Source of the DNA: DYJK01 sp040755055
GTDB lineage: Bacteria > Bacteroidota > Ignavibacteria > Ignavibacteriales > Melioribacteraceae
NCBI GenBank assembly: GCA_040755055.1
Contig: JBFMBS010000015.1
Span: 1 to 64,000, forward strand
Length of the DNA: 64,000 nt
Direction: 5' to 3'
The notes under the pieces are model-generated. The model saw nothing but the letters and a program-made list of their open reading frames with translations. It was not told the DNA's origin and searched no databases. Below, piece after piece: positions 61,636-64,000 of this stretch; position 1 is the first letter of the stretch; each line of letters begins with the position of its first letter. Made by a program: the position numbers and the translations under genes.

Positions 61636-63501
61636 TTATTCTAATAAGAATCTAAATCCTTCCTCGATATACATTGGTATTTTGAATTCATCGATAATGT
61701 TTTGATTATTTTGTAGTATCTTTAATAAATTAATTGCAAACTCAGCTTTATAATCTTGTTTGTAATTTCTATTTCTATAATAAATGACTTTATAAAAATT
61801 TTCTATGTCTAATTCATTTTCACCCGAAGAGTTTTTCAAATTGCTACCTTTATTTTTTCTTGTTGCAACCAAAGCATCAAGAAGCAATCGTTTTCCGGCG
61901 CCATCTCGATTAAAAAATATTACGTCTTTTTCAAATGTGCTTTCTTGAGATACTTTAATATTTATTTTATTGTTGCTTTCATAAGCTCGAATAAGGGTTT
62001 TTGCTCTATGTGCGGTGGTTTTATCAGAATCACTATCAGTCAAAACCAAACATTTAATAAAATAACCCCTCTTGATTATCCTTAAGAAATGTTCGAATGC
62101 CACACCATTCACATTAACAAGTGAAATTCCATACTGTTCTAAAGTTTTACCTTCTTTGTTATATTTAGAAAAAAAGAAAGGGACTAATATTTGTTCGGCA
62201 ATACCTTCAATTAAAATTATTTTTCTAGCAAAAAACATTGTGGATTTTGTAGCATCAAGAAATTTTATCATGTATTCTTTAGAATCTTGAGGTAAATTTT
62301 TTAGATAATATGACTTTATGTTTTGATCCTCTATGTCGTTGTATAAAACAATAATGTTATCAAGTTGTAGTTGCGAAGTTATATGTGTCGAATGTGATGT
62401 GATAATTATTTGCGCCTCTTCATTGCTTTCATCCTTAATATTCCTTGAAAGATGAATCTGCAAATGTGGGTGTAAATGAGCTTCCGGTTCCTCAATTGTA
62501 ATCAAACGATAATATACATCCTTTTTTTCTTTTATATTTTTTCCGTTTTTCTTATTTGTAATTTGTGATAATAATAGTGCTATAAATAATAAGTTGTTTC
62601 TACCGAGTCCATTTCTTTCAATGCTAATAGGTTCAGTGCCGTAGAATAAATTTATTCGTTTCAATATTTCACTTGTGTCTATACCAGTAAAGTCAAATTT
62701 TATATTATTATCGGAACCTTCAATAGATATTTTTTGGAGGTACTCTCTAATTTCTTCAGAAATGTTTTTAAATTCAGACTTATTAATTGTTTTCTGTAAT
62801 TCTTTAAGTTTATCCTTGATGTCGGGAATTTTATTTTCTGTTTTGTTCCTTAGAATTTTATAGAGTAGTGAATTTGTTCTACCAGCCAGTAAATTTGTTT
62901 TTGGCTCACGCATTGCATCAAGAAATTCCATCTTTAACAAATTCAACCAATAATAATCAATACGTCTTTCTGTATAATCTCCACCATATATAATGTAACT
63001 ATAATATCTGATTGGAAAATCTACAAATTGTTCTTTAGTTTCATCATCAAGTTCGGACATTTCTTTTTTAGTTTTATCAAACCATTCGTTTAATTCTTTC
63101 AATCTGTTTGCTGAAAAAACATAAGTAATCTTTGCTTTATTCTTTTTAATATCACTATTCCAGCTGCCGGTTAACCAATCGCCAACTATAGCTTCTTGGG
63201 CTTCTGTAAAGTCTGAGAGTTGTATTTCGATTTTTACTTCAGGAAATTTTATTTTTTCAAAATTATTTTCAATAACAAGTTGCCTTTTGAAATTAATTAC
63301 CGCGGCATAATTTATATCATCTAATTCAAGGATTCTTTTCTGTAAAAAAGTTATATCTGGCGTGAGAATTAAAGAAATTGCGTTCAATAGATTTGTTTTA
63401 CCAATGTTATTTTCTCCAACAATAACATTAAATTGTTGCAATTCGACCTCAAAATTTCTAAAGTTGCGATAATTCTGTATGCTTACTTTTTCGATTACCA
63501 T
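61636..63501 (-). CDS. OLD family ATPase-TOPRIM endonuclease, GajA-like
   Basis: A 621-residue protein. The N-terminal ABC-type ATPase has Walker A GENNIGKTNLL (residues 29-39) and Walker B TIEEPEAHLHP (Glu337, Glu338). The TOPRIM nuclease has Glu432 in LIEGIAEQIL and the acidic triplet Asp489, Asp491, Asp493 in TDSDSD. This architecture, next to a UvrD helicase, is class 2 OLD, as in the Gabija anti-phage system, where the protein nicks DNA when nucleotides are depleted. Gene length is a little above the usual GajA. AGGAT precedes the ATG. Base composition is more AT-rich than the genes to the left. Confidence 0.9.
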   Translation of the reverse strand: MVIEKVSIQNYRNFRNFEVELQQFNVIVGENNIGKTNLLNAISLILTPDITFLQKRILELDDINYAAVINFKRQLVIENNFEKIKFPEVKIEIQLSDFTEAQEAIVGDWLTGSWNSDIKKNKAKITYVFSANRLKELNEWFDKTKKEMSELDDETKEQFVDFPIRYYSYIIYGGDYTERRIDYYWLNLLKMEFLDAMREPKTNLLAGRTNSLLYKILRNKTENKIPDIKDKLKELQKTINKSEFKNISEEIREYLQKISIEGSDNNIKFDFTGIDTSEILKRINLFYGTEPISIERNGLGRNNLLFIALLLSQITNKKNGKNIKEKKDVYYRLITIEEPEAHLHPHLQIHLSRNIKDESNEEAQIIITSHSTHITSQLQLDNIIVLYNDIEDQNIKSYYLKNLPQDSKEYMIKFLDATKSTMFFARKIILIEGIAEQILVPFFFSKYNKEGKTLEQYGISLVNVNGVAFEHFLRIIKRGYFIKCLVLTDSDSDKTTAHRAKTLIRAYESNNKINIKVSQESTFEKDVIFFNRDGAGKRLLLDALVATRKNKGSNLKNSSGENELDIENFYKVIYYRNRNYKQDYKAEFAINLLKILQNNQNIIDEFKIPMYIEEGFRFLLE

Positions 63502-63533
63502 AATATTATCCTAATATTATTCAGTTAATTAGG

Positions 63534-63668
63534 TTAAATAATCTTTATCCTCTCTTCCGTTGAACCGTAAAATTGGTAAACGAGTCTATCGATTTCGGAA
63601 CGAAATATTCCCTCTTTGAGATATACTTTGTTAATTAATTGTCTTAATGTAAGAATTCTTGTTTGCAT
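63534..63668 (-). pseudogene. Remnant: C-terminal tail of a restriction-modification type protein
   Basis: A 44-codon frame from ATG 63668 to TAA 63534. It encodes KEGIFRSEIDRLVYQFYGSTEERIKII near its end, resembling the IDxLVYELYGLTEEEIxIVE tail seen in many DNA adenine methyltransferases and fused restriction enzymes. A TGA closes the frame three codons before the ATG, so the rest of the gene is missing. It lies 32 bases before the GajA-like gene. The recognition of the tail is from memory of the family and short; it is tentative. Confidence 0.45.
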
Positions 63669-63786
63669 CTGGATTCAGTCATTTATTACTGAAAAAATGT
63701 TTTATCAGTTCAATGTATAAATAGAGTTCTAAGAGATATATAATGTATTCACACAATAATAAATTAGAAAATAAATTAGTGCAGTT

Positions 63787-64000
63787 TTATTTTTTGCTTT
63801 TTTTGACTTTCTTAACTTCACCTAGAATTTTTTTCTCGTCACTTTTGAGTCGTCTCTCAACTTTTTTAACGTTTTCTCCTGGAGGGAGGTTTTCAGGTTT
63901 TACACCACGTTCTTGTAAAATTTTTCTAACAGCAAGATTATTTTCAACATGTTCGTTTGAAACTAAATCATGTCCTTGTAAGTCTTTTTCAACTACATTA
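63787..64000 (-). CDS. dinD: DinD-like DNA-damage-inducible protein (C-terminal part, cut by window edge)
   Basis: The last 70 codons of a gene that continues beyond the right edge; stop at 63787-63789. The segment QGHDLVSNEHVENNLAVRKILQERGVKPENLPPGENVKKVERRLKSDEKKIL (split) matches the end of DinD, a protein induced in the SOS response. A lysine-rich tail follows. DinD genes often occur in mobile or defence regions. The N-terminal BRO-like domain, if present, is out of view. The 118 bases to the remnant at 63668 hold nothing recognisable. Confidence 0.7.
   Translation of the reverse strand, partial: NVVEKDLQGHDLVSNEHVENNLAVRKILQERGVKPENLPPGENVKKVERRLKSDEKKILGEVKKVKKSKK

Noticed and set aside
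59545..63501. Assignment to Septu instead of Gabija
   Set aside because: The ATPase carries a TOPRIM nuclease domain and is followed by a UvrD-type helicase, which fits Gabija; only the HNH gene recalls Septu.

Overview
This window looks like a chromosomal segment of an Ignavibacteria-type member of the Bacteroidota/Chlorobiota group. Two large secreted proteins (CotH-like, DUF4331) end in the YPNPFNPSTTI-type type IX secretion sorting domain. There is a TonB receptor/DUF4249 pair, and several lipoproteins and signal-peptide enzymes. The DNA is AT-rich. The lineage is an inference from these protein traits; no rRNA or tRNA gene was seen.

Layout. 0-9.5 kb: mixed cell-envelope genes (SnoaL-like protein, ClC transporter with CBS and RCK-C domains, GH16 glucanase, radical SAM/SPASM protein, CotH protein, SdiA-regulated-like lipoprotein, AlkD-like repair protein). 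9.5-16.7 kb: a DUF2975-DUF2975-XRE operon, a TonB receptor with a DUF4249 lipoprotein, and a class-C-type serine hydrolase. 16.7-23.2 kb: an arginine operon argC-argJ-argB-argR-argG-argH behind a promoter overlapped by two near-consensus ARG boxes. 23.4-31 kb: a PAS histidine kinase, a LytTR response regulator, a degenerate receiver, an exported truncated haemoglobin, a SnoaL-like protein, a T9SS-exported DUF4331 protein and a TPR protein, all on one strand. 31-44 kb: M13 peptidase, nitrilase-fold hydrolase, GH120 xylosidase, a MazEF pair, an ABC-2 exporter, a methyltransferase and a second radical SAM protein. 44-48.5 kb (minus strand): GNAT, hybrid-free PAS histidine kinase, GH13 amylase. 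48.6-55 kb: AI-2E family transporter, RNase P RNA, then recJ-yebC-ruvC-(barrel protein)-ruvA. 55-59.4 kb (minus strand): an asparagine-synthase-like protein without the glutaminase cysteine, and a BlaR1/BlaI-type pair with a duplicated palindromic operator.

The right end (59.5-64 kb, minus strand) is a defence island and the most notable part: an OLD-family TOPRIM ATPase (GajA-like), a UvrD-type helicase (GajB-like), and a third gene, an HNH nuclease that overlaps the helicase gene. This is a Gabija-type operon with an added nuclease. Upstream of it lie a 44-codon remnant that looks like the C-terminal tail of a restriction-modification protein and the C-terminus of a DinD-like protein cut by the window edge.

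A second theme is that many intergenic gaps hold palindromic elements of several families: exact 29-bp GTA...TAC palindromes, a shared 20-bp word near 23.36 and 31.05 kb, a CTTTGCG array, and long imperfect inverted repeats. One 29-bp element sits inside the CotH-like reading frame.
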